A stretch of 64,000 bases of DNA from Pseudomonadales bacterium (GTDB lineage: Bacteria; Pseudomonadota; Gammaproteobacteria; Pseudomonadales; Azotimanducaceae), in NCBI GenBank assembly GCA_029251375.1, contig JAQXDL010000010.1, positions 186,001 to 250,000 of the forward strand. Direction: 5' to 3'. Within the stretch, counting starts at the first letter, position 1, and each line of letters begins with the position of its first letter. Under the pieces are notes generated by a model. The model was not told the origin of the DNA, made no database searches, and saw only the letters and a program-made list of their open reading frames with translations. The position numbers and the translations under genes are program-made. Below, one piece after another: positions 18,129-26,896 of the stretch.

Positions 18129-18222
18129 TCCTTTTCCTACGCCGGTACTAACCGGATCAGGTTCTAGGGTCACCTCACTCAGTATGAGTCAAGAATCTCA
18201 GGCAAAATGCCACCCCTAAGGA
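18129..18222 (-). promoter_or_regulatory. TPP riboswitch (THI box)
   Basis: On the minus strand the conserved TPP aptamer elements appear in order: P1 5' arm TCCTT, AGGGGTG, CTGAGA (18196-18201 complement), GTGACCCT, AACCTGATC (18155-18163 complement), then TACCGGCGTAGGAA and the P1 3' arm AAGGA. All universal pyrimidine- and pyrophosphate-sensor helices are present. It lies about 57 bp upstream of the TonB receptor start, in the leader of the thiamine-uptake operon, and would repress it when TPP is plentiful. Confidence 0.96.
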
Positions 18223-18356
18223 ACGGGTGCATTCTAGCAAGTTGATCAAAAAAAAAGAAACTACCAATTTTGTGATTGTCACTGTTGATGTTAGCTACAG
18301 ATTAACGCGCGTTGGAGAGCTGAAGCAGCACTCCAATTCGCTAACCTAGCAAAAGA

Positions 18357-18809
18357 TCAGATACCGTACGTATAGTAGTCAGGCACCCATATTTCGTACT
18401 TAGATTGCAGAAACTGAACCAAATCAATCAATTCTTGAACCGACATTACCTCGTTATAGTTTCGCATAGTGGACTCACCGGCCTCGGTCATGGTCTCGGG
18501 AATATATCGACGCGAAAGTTTATGCGAAGGGTGAATGATAGACGTCACCAAATCCCCATAGGTCTTAATCTGGGTTGTCTTGCCACCAAGATTAACGCGA
18601 ATCGCTGAGTCTGTATCTTCGCCATTAAAAGGCACACCTTTTACGACATGACAATCGTTACATTGCATCAGTACGAAAGTCGCACGACCCTGCTCGACAT
18701 CACCCTTTGGCAAATTAAAACCCCTGCTTTCCGGATTACAGCCTTGCAGCAATAAAGCGACTGAAACTAAACCGAGGTATCCAAATTTTCTTAAAACGCT
18801 TGTCCTCAT
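18357..18809 (-). CDS. Lipoprotein c-type cytochrome (small)
   Basis: A 150-residue mono-haem cytochrome c. The signal peptide ends in the lipobox LLQGC (Cys24), so it is probably membrane-tethered in the periplasm. The haem site is CNDCH (50-54), with a candidate axial Met in IPETMTEAG near 107. It lies downstream of another cytochrome c gene on the same strand (72 bp gap), and both may feed a terminal oxidase or accept electrons from a periplasmic dehydrogenase. No such dehydrogenase is adjacent, so the partner is unknown. Confidence 0.85.
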   Translation of the reverse strand: MRTSVLRKFGYLGLVSVALLLQGCNPESRGFNLPKGDVEQGRATFVLMQCNDCHVVKGVPFNGEDTDSAIRVNLGGKTTQIKTYGDLVTSIIHPSHKLSRRYIPETMTEAGESTMRNYNEVMSVQELIDLVQFLQSKYEIWVPDYYTYGI

Positions 18810-18880
18810 TCGATTAATCTCCGTTTTTTGTATTAATTGATTTTTTTAATTGCTTTCGTACAACCTGGCACAAAATCAAA

Positions 18881-19492
18881 CTACCTATTCGTCTGCAGGT
18901 TCTTTTTACTCTGATAAACCCCAAAGTGAACATAAGGCGCGCTCGCTTTAGTGCCGGTTTCGACTTTCTCAGGCACTGCATGTCGCACGGCTTTTAAACT
19001 ACGCAGATACATCACAATGTCGTCAACGTCTTCATCGCTGAGTGTTGCATAACCAGGCCACGGCATCACAGAGATTAATCGTTTGCCGTGCCGATCAATC
19101 CCAGAGCGAATCGCATTCCTAAGATCCTCCTCGCTCCAGCTGCCAATACCCGTCAACTCGTCAGGGGTAATATTCGGCGGATATAAGACACCAGGATTAG
19201 ATTCGACGAAGGGGTTTGAATAAGCGACACCAATACTCGAACCAGCAAAGTAATGCGCCATGTCAGGTTTGCCAACCAAAGCACCATCGGTATGACAGGT
19301 GCCGCAGGCGAGCAGTGTGACAAGATATTGGCCGTGAGCAATTTCTTTCGAGTCGGTCTTGTTAACCTGCTGACCACTCATCAGGGTGACGGGCTCGACG
19401 ATGGCATAGTCATCGGTTGGATTGTAATGACAAGCCGTCAGGGCAGTCAGCAATATGACCGGACTGAACCACTTCAACAATCGAAGTAACAT
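18881..19492 (-). CDS. Lipoprotein c-type cytochrome
   Basis: A 203-residue mono-haem cytochrome c with a lipoprotein signal (LLTALTAC, Cys21), haem motif CGTCH (63-67) and candidate axial Met in SVMPWPGY. The VDDIVMYLRSL segment after it is typical of cytochrome c domains from alcohol or aldehyde dehydrogenase-type electron chains (LSDEDVDDIVMYLRSL pattern). It is the first of two adjacent cytochrome lipoproteins, divergent from the exporter at 19.8 kb. Periplasmic electron carrier; partner not visible. Confidence 0.87.
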   Translation of the reverse strand: MLLRLLKWFSPVILLTALTACHYNPTDDYAIVEPVTLMSGQQVNKTDSKEIAHGQYLVTLLACGTCHTDGALVGKPDMAHYFAGSSIGVAYSNPFVESNPGVLYPPNITPDELTGIGSWSEEDLRNAIRSGIDRHGKRLISVMPWPGYATLSDEDVDDIVMYLRSLKAVRHAVPEKVETGTKASAPYVHFGVYQSKKNLQTNR

Positions 19493-19577
19493 GGTCGAAC
19501 TCCTTTTATCGTTCTCAAATTCATTACCGCAGCATCACATAAATTCTAAATTGCAGGCTCTTCCGTTGAGGATCTAA

Positions 19578-19640
19578 ATGGCGCGTTTCATTTGCATCTT
19601 TATCAGCGTTTTTCTGCCAGCCTCTGTATCTACAGTTTGA
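19578..19640 (+). CDS. Possible 20-codon hydrophobic leader ORF
   Basis: An ATG preceded by GAGG at a 6-7 nt spacing opens a 20-residue frame (MARFICIFISVFLPASVSTV) that reads like a free signal peptide. It lies 130 bp upstream of the exporter gene on the same strand, before a hairpin at 19722-19741. It may be a leader peptide, the remnant of a secreted protein, or chance. Confidence 0.22.
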   Translation: MARFICIFISVFLPASVSTV

Positions 19641-19721
19641 TTGAATTTTAACTTGATAATCTTGACCCATGGCAAGTTTTCTTCAGCTAATCACAATGGC
19701 GCAAAAACTCTAATCAATTAA

Positions 19722-19741
19722 CCCGTCACAGCACTGACGGG
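19722..19741 (+). promoter_or_regulatory. Hairpin in the exporter 5' leader
   Basis: CCCGTCA and TGACGGG pair perfectly over 7 bp around a 6-nt loop, 28 bp before the exporter ATG. It could be an attenuator after the short leader ORF, an operator, or an RNA stabiliser; only the pairing is seen. Confidence 0.35.
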
Positions 19742-19769
19742 AAGACAAAGCATCTATAGAATAGCCACC

Positions 19770-22298
19770 ATGCTGACCTCATTCAAAAAGCCGACTCAAC
19801 AACATTACCAACAGATGCTCCGTCATCCAGGACTTGTGCTAGTGCTGACAGCGTTTTTATGCGTTATTGCTGCGTGGCAGTCAACGAACTTCATGTTCGA
19901 TGCATCCTCTGACACACTCGTTGTAGAGGGCGACCCGAAGCTCCAAGACTATCTGTCGATGTCAGACCTGTTTGGCGGCGACGAGTTCCTCGTCATGACC
20001 TACAGCCCGAACAAAGGTAGCTTAGTTTCTGACCAATCTTTAAAAACACTCACTAGCATCCAACAGCAACTCGAGAACCTAGACGGTGTTAGGCAAGTTT
20101 TTTCAATTCTTGATGCACCTTTAATCAAAAGCCCTGCTATTGATTTCACGGCAATGGCAACGAGTTTCAACACCTTGCGCAAACCACAAACGGACAAAGA
20201 TCTTGCGCTGATTGAGCTAACAACCAGCCCGCTGTTCAGAGAGTTTCTCGTTTCTATAGACGGCACCTCTAGCGCAATTCGAATTGACCTTAAGAAAGCG
20301 CAAAAACTTGAAGACGCGCGTAATCTTCGGGACGAATATCGAATCGCTTACCATAGCGGCACAACTGCCCCGTCTTTATCTACCGCGACATTGTCTTCAC
20401 AAGCATTGTCTTCACAAGCATCCTCTACCCAGACCTCGTTGCCAACCATTATAGACAAGCATCAACTCCAGCAAGCGGAAGCCGCGCATCTGGCTGCACG
20501 TAAACAGTATTTGGCAGATAGAAATATTTTAATAGAAGCGGTTAGACGCATTGCCAATGCTTATCAATCCGATGCAACCATCTACATCAGCGGTATACCC
20601 ATGATTGCTGCAGATATGATCAGCTTTGTTAAATCTGATCTAGCACTTTTTGGCTCGCTGATTTTTGTCTGCATTTTGACTCTGCTGTTTTTCTTTTTTC
20701 GCAAACCTCGCTGGATCGTCCTCCCTATATTAGTTAGCGGCATTTCAATTCTATTGACGATGGGCATCCTGTCCTTCGCACAAAAGCCGGTCACCGTTGT
20801 TTCATCGAATTTTATTTCACTACTGGCCATCATCTGCATTTCTTTTTCAATTCATCTCATTGTTCGGTATCGAGAGATTCTTAAAGGCAGCCCCGCTATC
20901 TCCCAAGTCGACCTAGTGGAACAAACCATGCGCAGCAAATTTGCGCCCTGCCTGTACACTGCATTGACAACAATCCTTGCATTCGGCGCGATGATGGGCA
21001 GCCGGATAGTACCTGTTGAAGATTTTGGTTTAATGATGTGCCTAGGCATTATCGTTTCATTCTTTGTTACCTATAGCGTGTTCCCAAGCGTCTTAATGCT
21101 TTTACCAACTGGCCAAATCAGCAATACGGCACTCAAACCGATCGCCGCAACCGCGGTATTCAGCGATATCGTTAAGCAGCGGCCCAAAGTTGTCATCGGC
21201 ATATCGGCTTTCATATTTGCCGTATCTGTCTTCGGTGTTACCAAAATCACTTTTGACAATCGGTTTACTGATTACTTCGACTCAAACACCGATATACATA
21301 AGGGTATGCAATACATCGATCGACATCTTGGCGGCACGATACCGATGGACGTTTATCTAAAATTTGAACCATTCGAGCCGATTGACGACGAAGACGATTT
21401 TTTCAGTGACGATGATTTCCCGGAACGTTACTGGTTCACATTGGATATGCTCGACAAGATTGAGGCACTGCATGACAAGATTGAGCAGCATCCGAGCACG
21501 GGCAAAGTTATTTCTTTGCATACATTGCAAGCGATTACGAAAGAGCTCAACGACGGCGAACCCTTAAACCAAACAGAGCTTGCATTTGTACTAGGGGAAC
21601 TGCCGGAAACTGTCAGACAACAGATTCTCAACCCCTATGCGAAGCCCAGTGAGGGTATTGTTCGTATTAACACCCGCATTAGCGAGACCGGTCCACGATT
21701 TTCCAAGGACATAATGATTGCTGACCTGCAACAATACGCAACGTCAGAATTAGAACTTAAACAAGATAGTATTGTGGTCACGGGAATGATGGTGCTATTT
21801 AACGACATGCTGAAACAGCTTGCTGACTCGCAACTTCGCACGCTTGCTTATGTTGTCCTAGCCACCTTTGTGATGTTTTCATTACTATTGCGATCTCTAC
21901 TACTCGCCTTGTTGGCAATTATTCCTAACATTATCGCGGCAACTGCTGTGATGGCATTTATGGGCTTTGCAGGCATACCACTAGATATGATGACGATTAC
22001 CATCGCAGCTATCAGCATTGGGATTGGCGTGGACGACGCAATCCACTATTTACACCGCTTCAACGCGGAGTATCGGCAGTCGGCGAATATTCGCACTGCC
22101 ATTGAAAGAGCACACCAAACGATTGGTAGAGCGATGTATTTCACATCGATGATCATCATGGTTGGTTTTTCTATTCTGGCATTTTCGAACTTCTTACCAA
22201 CCGTATATTTTGGTTTATTGACTGCCCTAGCAATGCTGCTCGCGCTTATCGCCAACCTGACGTTGTTGCCGGCTTTACTCGTGAAATTGTACAGATAA
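19770..22298 (+). CDS. RND-superfamily exporter, MMPL/Patched-like
   Basis: An 842-residue inner-membrane protein with two halves of the RND fold: a helix near 20-40, periplasmic loop, helices at about 285-450, a second loop, and helices at about 690-840. The transport-site motif GIGVDDAIHYLHRF is in the second half. It belongs to the MMPL/HpnN-type predicted exporters, which move lipids or other hydrophobic molecules to the periplasm. No adaptor gene is adjacent. The first loop holds a serine/alanine/threonine-rich stretch including a perfect 15-bp in-frame duplication (20391-20420). Confidence 0.85.
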   Translation: MLTSFKKPTQQHYQQMLRHPGLVLVLTAFLCVIAAWQSTNFMFDASSDTLVVEGDPKLQDYLSMSDLFGGDEFLVMTYSPNKGSLVSDQSLKTLTSIQQQLENLDGVRQVFSILDAPLIKSPAIDFTAMATSFNTLRKPQTDKDLALIELTTSPLFREFLVSIDGTSSAIRIDLKKAQKLEDARNLRDEYRIAYHSGTTAPSLSTATLSSQALSSQASSTQTSLPTIIDKHQLQQAEAAHLAARKQYLADRNILIEAVRRIANAYQSDATIYISGIPMIAADMISFVKSDLALFGSLIFVCILTLLFFFFRKPRWIVLPILVSGISILLTMGILSFAQKPVTVVSSNFISLLAIICISFSIHLIVRYREILKGSPAISQVDLVEQTMRSKFAPCLYTALTTILAFGAMMGSRIVPVEDFGLMMCLGIIVSFFVTYSVFPSVLMLLPTGQISNTALKPIAATAVFSDIVKQRPKVVIGISAFIFAVSVFGVTKITFDNRFTDYFDSNTDIHKGMQYIDRHLGGTIPMDVYLKFEPFEPIDDEDDFFSDDDFPERYWFTLDMLDKIEALHDKIEQHPSTGKVISLHTLQAITKELNDGEPLNQTELAFVLGELPETVRQQILNPYAKPSEGIVRINTRISETGPRFSKDIMIADLQQYATSELELKQDSIVVTGMMVLFNDMLKQLADSQLRTLAYVVLATFVMFSLLLRSLLLALLAIIPNIIAATAVMAFMGFAGIPLDMMTITIAAISIGIGVDDAIHYLHRFNAEYRQSANIRTAIERAHQTIGRAMYFTSMIIMVGFSILAFSNFLPTVYFGLLTALAMLLALIANLTLLPALLVKLYR
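20391..20420 (+). repeat. 15-bp in-frame tandem duplication inside the exporter gene
   Basis: TTGTCTTCACAAGCA occurs twice in a row, encoding LSSQALSSQA in a low-complexity linker of the first periplasmic loop. A recent slippage duplication that leaves the frame intact. Confidence 0.9.
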
Positions 22299-22448
22299 GA
22301 CGAATCAGACGTCGTAAGGTAATGAGCAAAAAAATTTGGTGAGCGTTTTAATCAGATAACAGATCAGAACGGATCAACCCGTGTCGCAGCGACAGAAAAA
22401 ATCCGTTACCAGCATATCGAATACCGACATGCTGGCTGACAGAAACGG

Positions 22449-22895
22449 TTAGGACTTACCGACTCTAACGGTCAACACGTCACAGCTGACGCCGTGTAGA
22501 ACACCATTAGCGGTGGAACCGAGCAGCAGCTGAATACCCGCCTGCCCATGTGTACCCAGTACGATACAGTCGATGTCATTTTCTTTAGCGATCTCGTGTA
22601 TCTCGTGCGCCGCACGTCCTTCTCGAATCACGCATCGTTCAGCGGGTACAGACAGCGACTTGGCGATTTCAGCCATCTTCGCTTGCGCCTCTTTTCTGAT
22701 TGCAACTTCAACATCTACAATCTGCGCACTCCAAGCTGCGGTATCTAAACCATAAGCGGCCGCCATAGGCTCGTTAACATGGATCAAAAAGAGATCAGCA
22801 CCGTGATCTTTTGCCAATTCAATACCACGACTAACAACTTCCTCATTGTCGTTATGAAAATCTAGGGCTAGTAGTATTTTTTTATATCGAGCCAT
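22449..22895 (-). CDS. Universal stress protein, UspA family
   Basis: A 148-residue single-domain Usp with the ATP-binding signature G-x2-G-x9-G-S (GTHGQAGIQLLLGS) near the C-terminus and the usual KKILLALDFHNDNEE opening. ATP-binding members act as stress or energy sensors. It is the last of three same-strand stress genes (DksA/TraR-like, tandem Usp, this one), which share a promoter region containing a perfect FNR/Anr box, though a 122-bp gap with its own hairpin (22923-22940) precedes it. Confidence 0.92.
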   Translation of the reverse strand: MARYKKILLALDFHNDNEEVVSRGIELAKDHGADLFLIHVNEPMAAAYGLDTAAWSAQIVDVEVAIRKEAQAKMAEIAKSLSVPAERCVIREGRAAHEIHEIAKENDIDCIVLGTHGQAGIQLLLGSTANGVLHGVSCDVLTVRVGKS

Positions 22896-22922
22896 TTTCT
22901 TTCTCCTAAAATTTCTATTTGC

Positions 22923-22940
22923 GTGCTATGGAGATAGCAC
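22923..22940 (-). promoter_or_regulatory. Hairpin upstream of the UspA gene
   Basis: GTGCTAT and ATAGCAC pair perfectly over 7 bp around a 4-nt loop, 27 bp before the uspA start. It might terminate or process the tandem-Usp transcript or act as an operator; no U-tract decides. Confidence 0.35.
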
Positions 22941-23017
22941 ATATTTATTTCCGAGTCAGCCAGCAGCTGACTACTGGTAGCACTATGATAGCTATGTTGA
23001 AATCGAGCCGAAAAATA

Positions 23018-23899
23018 TCAGGCTTTAATTACTAAGACGTCTGATTTCAAATAGTCGATTATTTTTTCTGTTGTACTGCCGATAATAGTATCAGGAAGTA
23101 CGCTGCGAGATATTGCCCCCATAACAACAAGACCGGCACCAAACTCTCGCTCTTTTAACTCAAGCGCATACTCAGGTGATTCTTCAACCAACAACTGAAC
23201 CATGCTGGTTGACTTAAAATCGCCCATTAAATTATCCAAAGCCACTTGATGCTCTACCCTTATCCTTTCAGGATAACTGCCGCTCATCGGAACGGGTCGA
23301 CAGGCATGTAATACGTAAGGCTTAACATCTAACAGCTCAGCGATATCTACCGTTGCTGCAAGAATCCTATGATCAAGACCAACCGGCTTATGGCGTGCGT
23401 GTTTCGGATCTACTGCAGCGATAACTGGCATATTGTCACGCCAGTTTGTCTCCTTTACGAGTAACAGTGGTCTGGTCAAATTTTTCACAAGCTGCCAATC
23501 GCTGTGAGACATAAAAGCGCGTGCCAGGGGACCGTGCTTTCCAACGGAGTGCACAACTAGATCTACATCTAAACTTTCAGCTTGTGTTGCGATCACCTCG
23601 TAACCGGGAAAGCCCCAAACAACAGAGGTTTTTACATTGAAGCCGGCATTGATGATGGGCTCAGCAATTGAATCGACCAAAGCCGCCCGCTCGAGCAGAT
23701 ATTCCTGCCTTAGACTATCCAGCTCTGGCTGATTAAAATAATAGCCGTCGACCAAATATTGCGTGTGCTCGCAGGACAACAGAGTAATCTCTACATCGGC
23801 CCAAGAACTCGAAGCGTTAACAAGCGCCAGAGTCTTATTTAACGCAGGTTGATCCTCCCGATCCGGATCTATGACGACCAACACTCTGTTCAATTTCAT
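23018..23899 (-). CDS. Tandem-domain universal stress protein (UspE-like)
   Basis: A 293-residue protein with two Usp domains. The C-terminal domain keeps a nucleotide-binding-like GAISRSVLPDTIIGSTTEKI segment; the N-terminal domain ends with HSVGKHGPLARAFMSHSD, a partial form of the motif. This matches UspE-type tandem proteins. It follows the DksA-like gene by only 14 bp, so the two are one transcription unit. In pseudomonads such genes are often induced at low oxygen through Anr; the FNR-type box upstream agrees with that. Confidence 0.87.
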   Translation of the reverse strand: MKLNRVLVVIDPDREDQPALNKTLALVNASSSWADVEITLLSCEHTQYLVDGYYFNQPELDSLRQEYLLERAALVDSIAEPIINAGFNVKTSVVWGFPGYEVIATQAESLDVDLVVHSVGKHGPLARAFMSHSDWQLVKNLTRPLLLVKETNWRDNMPVIAAVDPKHARHKPVGLDHRILAATVDIAELLDVKPYVLHACRPVPMSGSYPERIRVEHQVALDNLMGDFKSTSMVQLLVEESPEYALELKEREFGAGLVVMGAISRSVLPDTIIGSTTEKIIDYLKSDVLVIKA

Positions 23900-23913
23900 G
23901 GGTTTACTACACG

Positions 23914-24252
23914 TTAACCGGCCTTTTCAGCACAAATGACACAATTTGGGGTAAAGGGTAGTGCATCTAATCGTTGCTCGAGGATTCTTTCACCACAACT
24001 TAAGCAAGTACCATATACATCTTCATTAATTCTTAATTGTGCTTTGTCAATCAAATCGAGCTCCCGGTGCCCTTCCTCATCAAGAGCTGCGACGACATCC
24101 TCATTGGCAAGATCAACCGCCTGCTCTGAAAAGTTGGCACTTACGGCGGTATCTTTCTCAAATAGATGTTTGTGGGTTCTCGCAACCCTTAACGCTATCT
24201 CTTGTCGCAGGTCCTGAAGTTGTTTTTTACGCTGTGTAAGATCCATTTCCAT
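23914..24252 (-). CDS. DksA/TraR family C4 zinc-finger protein
   Basis: A 112-residue protein with an N-terminal coiled coil (about 1-75) and a C4 zinc finger at Cys83, Cys86, Cys104 and Cys107 (CLSCG...CVICA). The family binds the RNA polymerase secondary channel; DksA works with ppGpp. The sequence is shorter than E. coli DksA (151 aa) and lacks the DxxDxA tip pattern in plain form (LANEDVVAALDEE instead), so it may be a small DksA paralogue rather than the main one. First gene of the stress operon. Confidence 0.88.
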   Translation of the reverse strand: MEMDLTQRKKQLQDLRQEIALRVARTHKHLFEKDTAVSANFSEQAVDLANEDVVAALDEEGHRELDLIDKAQLRINEDVYGTCLSCGERILEQRLDALPFTPNCVICAEKAG

Positions 24253-24333
24253 TCCTTGCTATTAAGTTATCCCTTTGCACCAACCATGCACTAACGGTAA
24301 GAGACAGTTTATTAGCTAGAATGTTTTGCACTC

Positions 24334-24347
24334 TTGATCTCAATCAA
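24334..24347. promoter_or_regulatory. Perfect FNR/Anr box
   Basis: TTGATCTCAATCAA matches the FNR/Anr consensus TTGAT-N4-ATCAA exactly. It lies 82 bp upstream of the DksA/TraR-like gene on the minus strand and about 160 bp upstream of the APC permease start on the plus strand. It would make the stress operon, and perhaps the permease, respond to low oxygen. Confidence 0.75.
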
Positions 24348-24506
24348 GACCCTCTTCGATTTTGATTTATTTTTTCGAAAAATGTGCAATATTGTCGTCT
24401 TGTCGGTATCGCGAAATTTATTGTTAGCAGATTATGGCTGAGTCCTTTTCATCCGCATCGTTACAAATATTTTCATCACCTCTTGATCCAAAAAGTGATA
24501 GTAAGC

Positions 24507-25763
24507 ATGCATGAACCAGGGTCACTAAAACGCAGCTTAAATCTGCCCTTAGTCGTTTTGTACGGACTCGGCAATATTCTGGGCGCAGGCGTCTATGTGT
24601 TAATCGGCAAAGTTGCTGGGGAGGCAGGTTTCTACGCGCCGATGGCTTTTATAGTGGCCTCTGTGATCGCTGCACTATCAGCCTTCAGCTACGCAGAACT
24701 TTCCGCACGTTATCCTGTTAGTGCGGGTGAGGCAGTGTATATATTTGAAGGCTTTCAAAAAAAGACACTCTCTCAGATTGTTGGAATTCTCATTATATTT
24801 GCCGGTATAGCATCTAGCGCGGCAATTGCACACGGGTTTTACGGCTACATGATTGTGTTTTTTGATCTGCCCGCCGCCCACGTCATCATCGGCTTAATCA
24901 CTGCTTTGGCATTCATCGCCGCATGGGGCATACAGGAATCCGTCACAGCGGCAGCAATCCTCACCGTACTTGAAGTTGCAGGGCTATTGTTAATTTTCTT
25001 CACAAGCATTGACGCAGGTTTAGATGGCCGCCTAGCCGCAAACAGCGCAACTAGTGGAGTAGCCGCCGCACCAAACCTGACGAGTATGGCGGCCTGGGTC
25101 GGCATCAGTTCCGGAGCATTTTTAGCGTTTTACGCCTATATAGGCTTCGAGGACATGGTGAATATTGCAGAAGAAGTCAAACACCCAGAGTCCACCATGC
25201 CAAAGGCGATCATGTGGTGTCTAGTCATCTCAAGTACGTTATATGCCATTGTCGCTTGGGTAGCGATCACTGTACTGGATCCAACTAGCCTGTCGGTTTC
25301 ATCAGCTCCCCTTGCTGATGTGTACAGCACAGCCACAGGACGCTCACCAGTTATCATTACCATCATTGGTTTGTTCGCCGTAGTTAATGGCGCATTGATA
25401 CAAATCATTATGGCATCACGGCTTGCTTACGGTATGGCGACGAAAGGCCTATTACCCAGTTTCGTCAGCAAATTCTTGGGGCTGATTAACCCTAGAACTC
25501 GCACCCCAGTAAATGCAACTATCGTCGTTGCGCTACTGATCATGCTTTTTTGCTTTCTGCTACCCCTCGTATCACTCGCGGAGCTAACGAGCTACCTGGT
25601 GTTAACGGTTTTTTCCCTTGTAAACCTATCGCTGATCAAAATTAAACGCAGGGATCCGACGCCGGTTGGCGTCAAAGCCTATCCGACATGGCTACCCAAG
25701 CTCGGTTTTGCAACATCAAGCCTGTTTTTATTGAGCCAATTGTCACTGAAATTGATGAGCTAA
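24507..25763 (+). CDS. APC family amino-acid permease
   Basis: About 418 residues with 12 hydrophobic segments. The first helix has the substrate-binding GLGNILGAGVYVLIGKVAG motif of the amino acid-polyamine-organocation family; ELSARYPVSAGEAVYIFEG follows in helix 3. It would import an amino acid or related cation by proton symport. The start was moved to the ATG at 24507 (MHEPGSLKRSLNL): upstream residues in the open frame do not resemble a permease. An FNR-type box lies in its divergent promoter region. Confidence 0.88.
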   Translation: MHEPGSLKRSLNLPLVVLYGLGNILGAGVYVLIGKVAGEAGFYAPMAFIVASVIAALSAFSYAELSARYPVSAGEAVYIFEGFQKKTLSQIVGILIIFAGIASSAAIAHGFYGYMIVFFDLPAAHVIIGLITALAFIAAWGIQESVTAAAILTVLEVAGLLLIFFTSIDAGLDGRLAANSATSGVAAAPNLTSMAAWVGISSGAFLAFYAYIGFEDMVNIAEEVKHPESTMPKAIMWCLVISSTLYAIVAWVAITVLDPTSLSVSSAPLADVYSTATGRSPVIITIIGLFAVVNGALIQIIMASRLAYGMATKGLLPSFVSKFLGLINPRTRTPVNATIVVALLIMLFCFLLPLVSLAELTSYLVLTVFSLVNLSLIKIKRRDPTPVGVKAYPTWLPKLGFATSSLFLLSQLSLKLMS

Positions 25764-25833
25764 CAAGCTGACTGGTTCAGCCTGGCGAACTGAACCGATC
25801 AATCTGCATCGCAAACCCAGCATGCTCAAAAAC

Positions 25834-26598
25834 TTAATCCTGCGACTTTCTGCGCAAGCGCCGCATACCCAGCAACCATCGGTCAACATCATCACCTTTG
25901 CGACGCACATAGTCCTCTACCTCGGGATGAGGCAAGACGTGAAAGCGGCCCTGCCTTATGCATTCAACGACAGTTTGAGCCAGCTGCTCAGGCTCGATAA
26001 TGCCATCGGTTTGTCCATCGCCCAGACTCTTGGGAGCCATTGCGGTATTAACGCCCTGCGGGCAAAGCACAGAAACACCGATACCATCGTCGCCATGCGT
26101 GATGGCCAAAAACTCCGCCAATTTAACCGCTGCCGCTTTCGTTACAGTGTAGGGTCCAGAGCCAATCGCGGCGAGCAACCCAGCTGCACTCGCCGTATTT
26201 AATAGATAGCCTTCACCACGCTCGATCATTGACGGCAGCACAGCCCGCGCCGCGTAAAGATGCGACATAACATGCAAGTCCCATTGACCCTGCCACACTT
26301 CATTTGCCGCTTCAGTTAATAGACCGTTACCCCCTGCCCCTGCGTTTGAACAAAAAAGGTCAATTTGACCTTCATTTGCTAACGTTTGTTCGACCACCGA
26401 GATGATGTCCGCCTCTTTGGTCACGTCGCAGACCATGCCGATGCAGCCAATTTCGGCCGCTGCAGCTTTTACTGAGTCCTCATGTAGGTCAGCTAAAACA
26501 ATACTCTTGGCGCCTTCCGCTAAGAACGCGCTCGCCATCGCCTTTCCAATACCACCGCTGCCGCCGGTAATCACAACGACTCTGTCTTTCATTTCCAT
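25834..26598 (-). CDS. Short-chain dehydrogenase/reductase (SDR)
   Basis: A 254-residue classical SDR. Motifs: coenzyme-binding TGGSGGIG (11-18), Ser137, and the catalytic Y-x3-K pair Tyr150/Lys154 (YTVTK). The Asp in VLADL at the end of the second strand favours NAD(H) over NADP(H). Substrate unknown. The C-terminal tail is basic (RRLRRKSQD). It is single and convergent with the APC permease, and its start is preceded by a short promoter gap shared with the sulfide regulator region. Confidence 0.88.
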   Translation of the reverse strand: MEMKDRVVVITGGSGGIGKAMASAFLAEGAKSIVLADLHEDSVKAAAAEIGCIGMVCDVTKEADIISVVEQTLANEGQIDLFCSNAGAGGNGLLTEAANEVWQGQWDLHVMSHLYAARAVLPSMIERGEGYLLNTASAAGLLAAIGSGPYTVTKAAAVKLAEFLAITHGDDGIGVSVLCPQGVNTAMAPKSLGDGQTDGIIEPEQLAQTVVECIRQGRFHVLPHPEVEDYVRRKGDDVDRWLLGMRRLRRKSQD

Positions 26599-26803
26599 AA
26601 TATTGCACTCACTATTTCATCAGTGGGCCAAGATAACGCTTGGCCCGTTGTGAAGCAAAGTTTTGAAACCCTTGTCCGAGTGGCGGACAGCAAATATGCG
26701 GGCACAAAACAGGCGCAGATCTCAGCGTCAGCTTTATTAAATTAGCGTTATGCAGACTTAGCGAGTTTTATCGCTCCGGATACATTTGGACTAACTTCAA
26801 CCC

Positions 26804-26862
26804 TATATATTAGTTATTGCTAATTTATATATTTCTAATTAATATAATTCTAATATAATTAC
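26804..26862 (+). promoter_or_regulatory. AT-rich promoter/operator of the BigR-like locus
   Basis: The stretch is nearly pure A/T. It holds an inverted repeat ATTAG-N6-CTAAT (26809-26824) and a perfect 10-bp direct repeat TAATATAATT separated by one base (26840-26849 and 26851-26860), each copy containing TATAAT. It lies 35-93 bp upstream of the regulator ATG. BigR-type regulators bind AT-rich palindromes over their own promoter, so an autoregulatory operator is likely here. The rest of the 298-bp gap (26599-26803) shows no gene. Confidence 0.55.
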
Positions 26863-26896
26863 TCCGAACTTAACCAGTCTCCATCAGCATCTACAC

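Noticed and set aside
22409-22435. Stem CCAGCAT/ATGCTGG as a terminator between the exporter and UspA genes
   Set aside because: The loop is 13 nt, the stem only 7 bp, and there is no U-tract, so it does not stand out from chance.
26786-26811. TTGGAC/TATATT as a sigma-70 promoter of the BigR-like gene
   Set aside because: The spacing is only 14 bp, too short for a normal promoter; the TATAAT copies in the direct repeat are better candidates but lack a clear -35.
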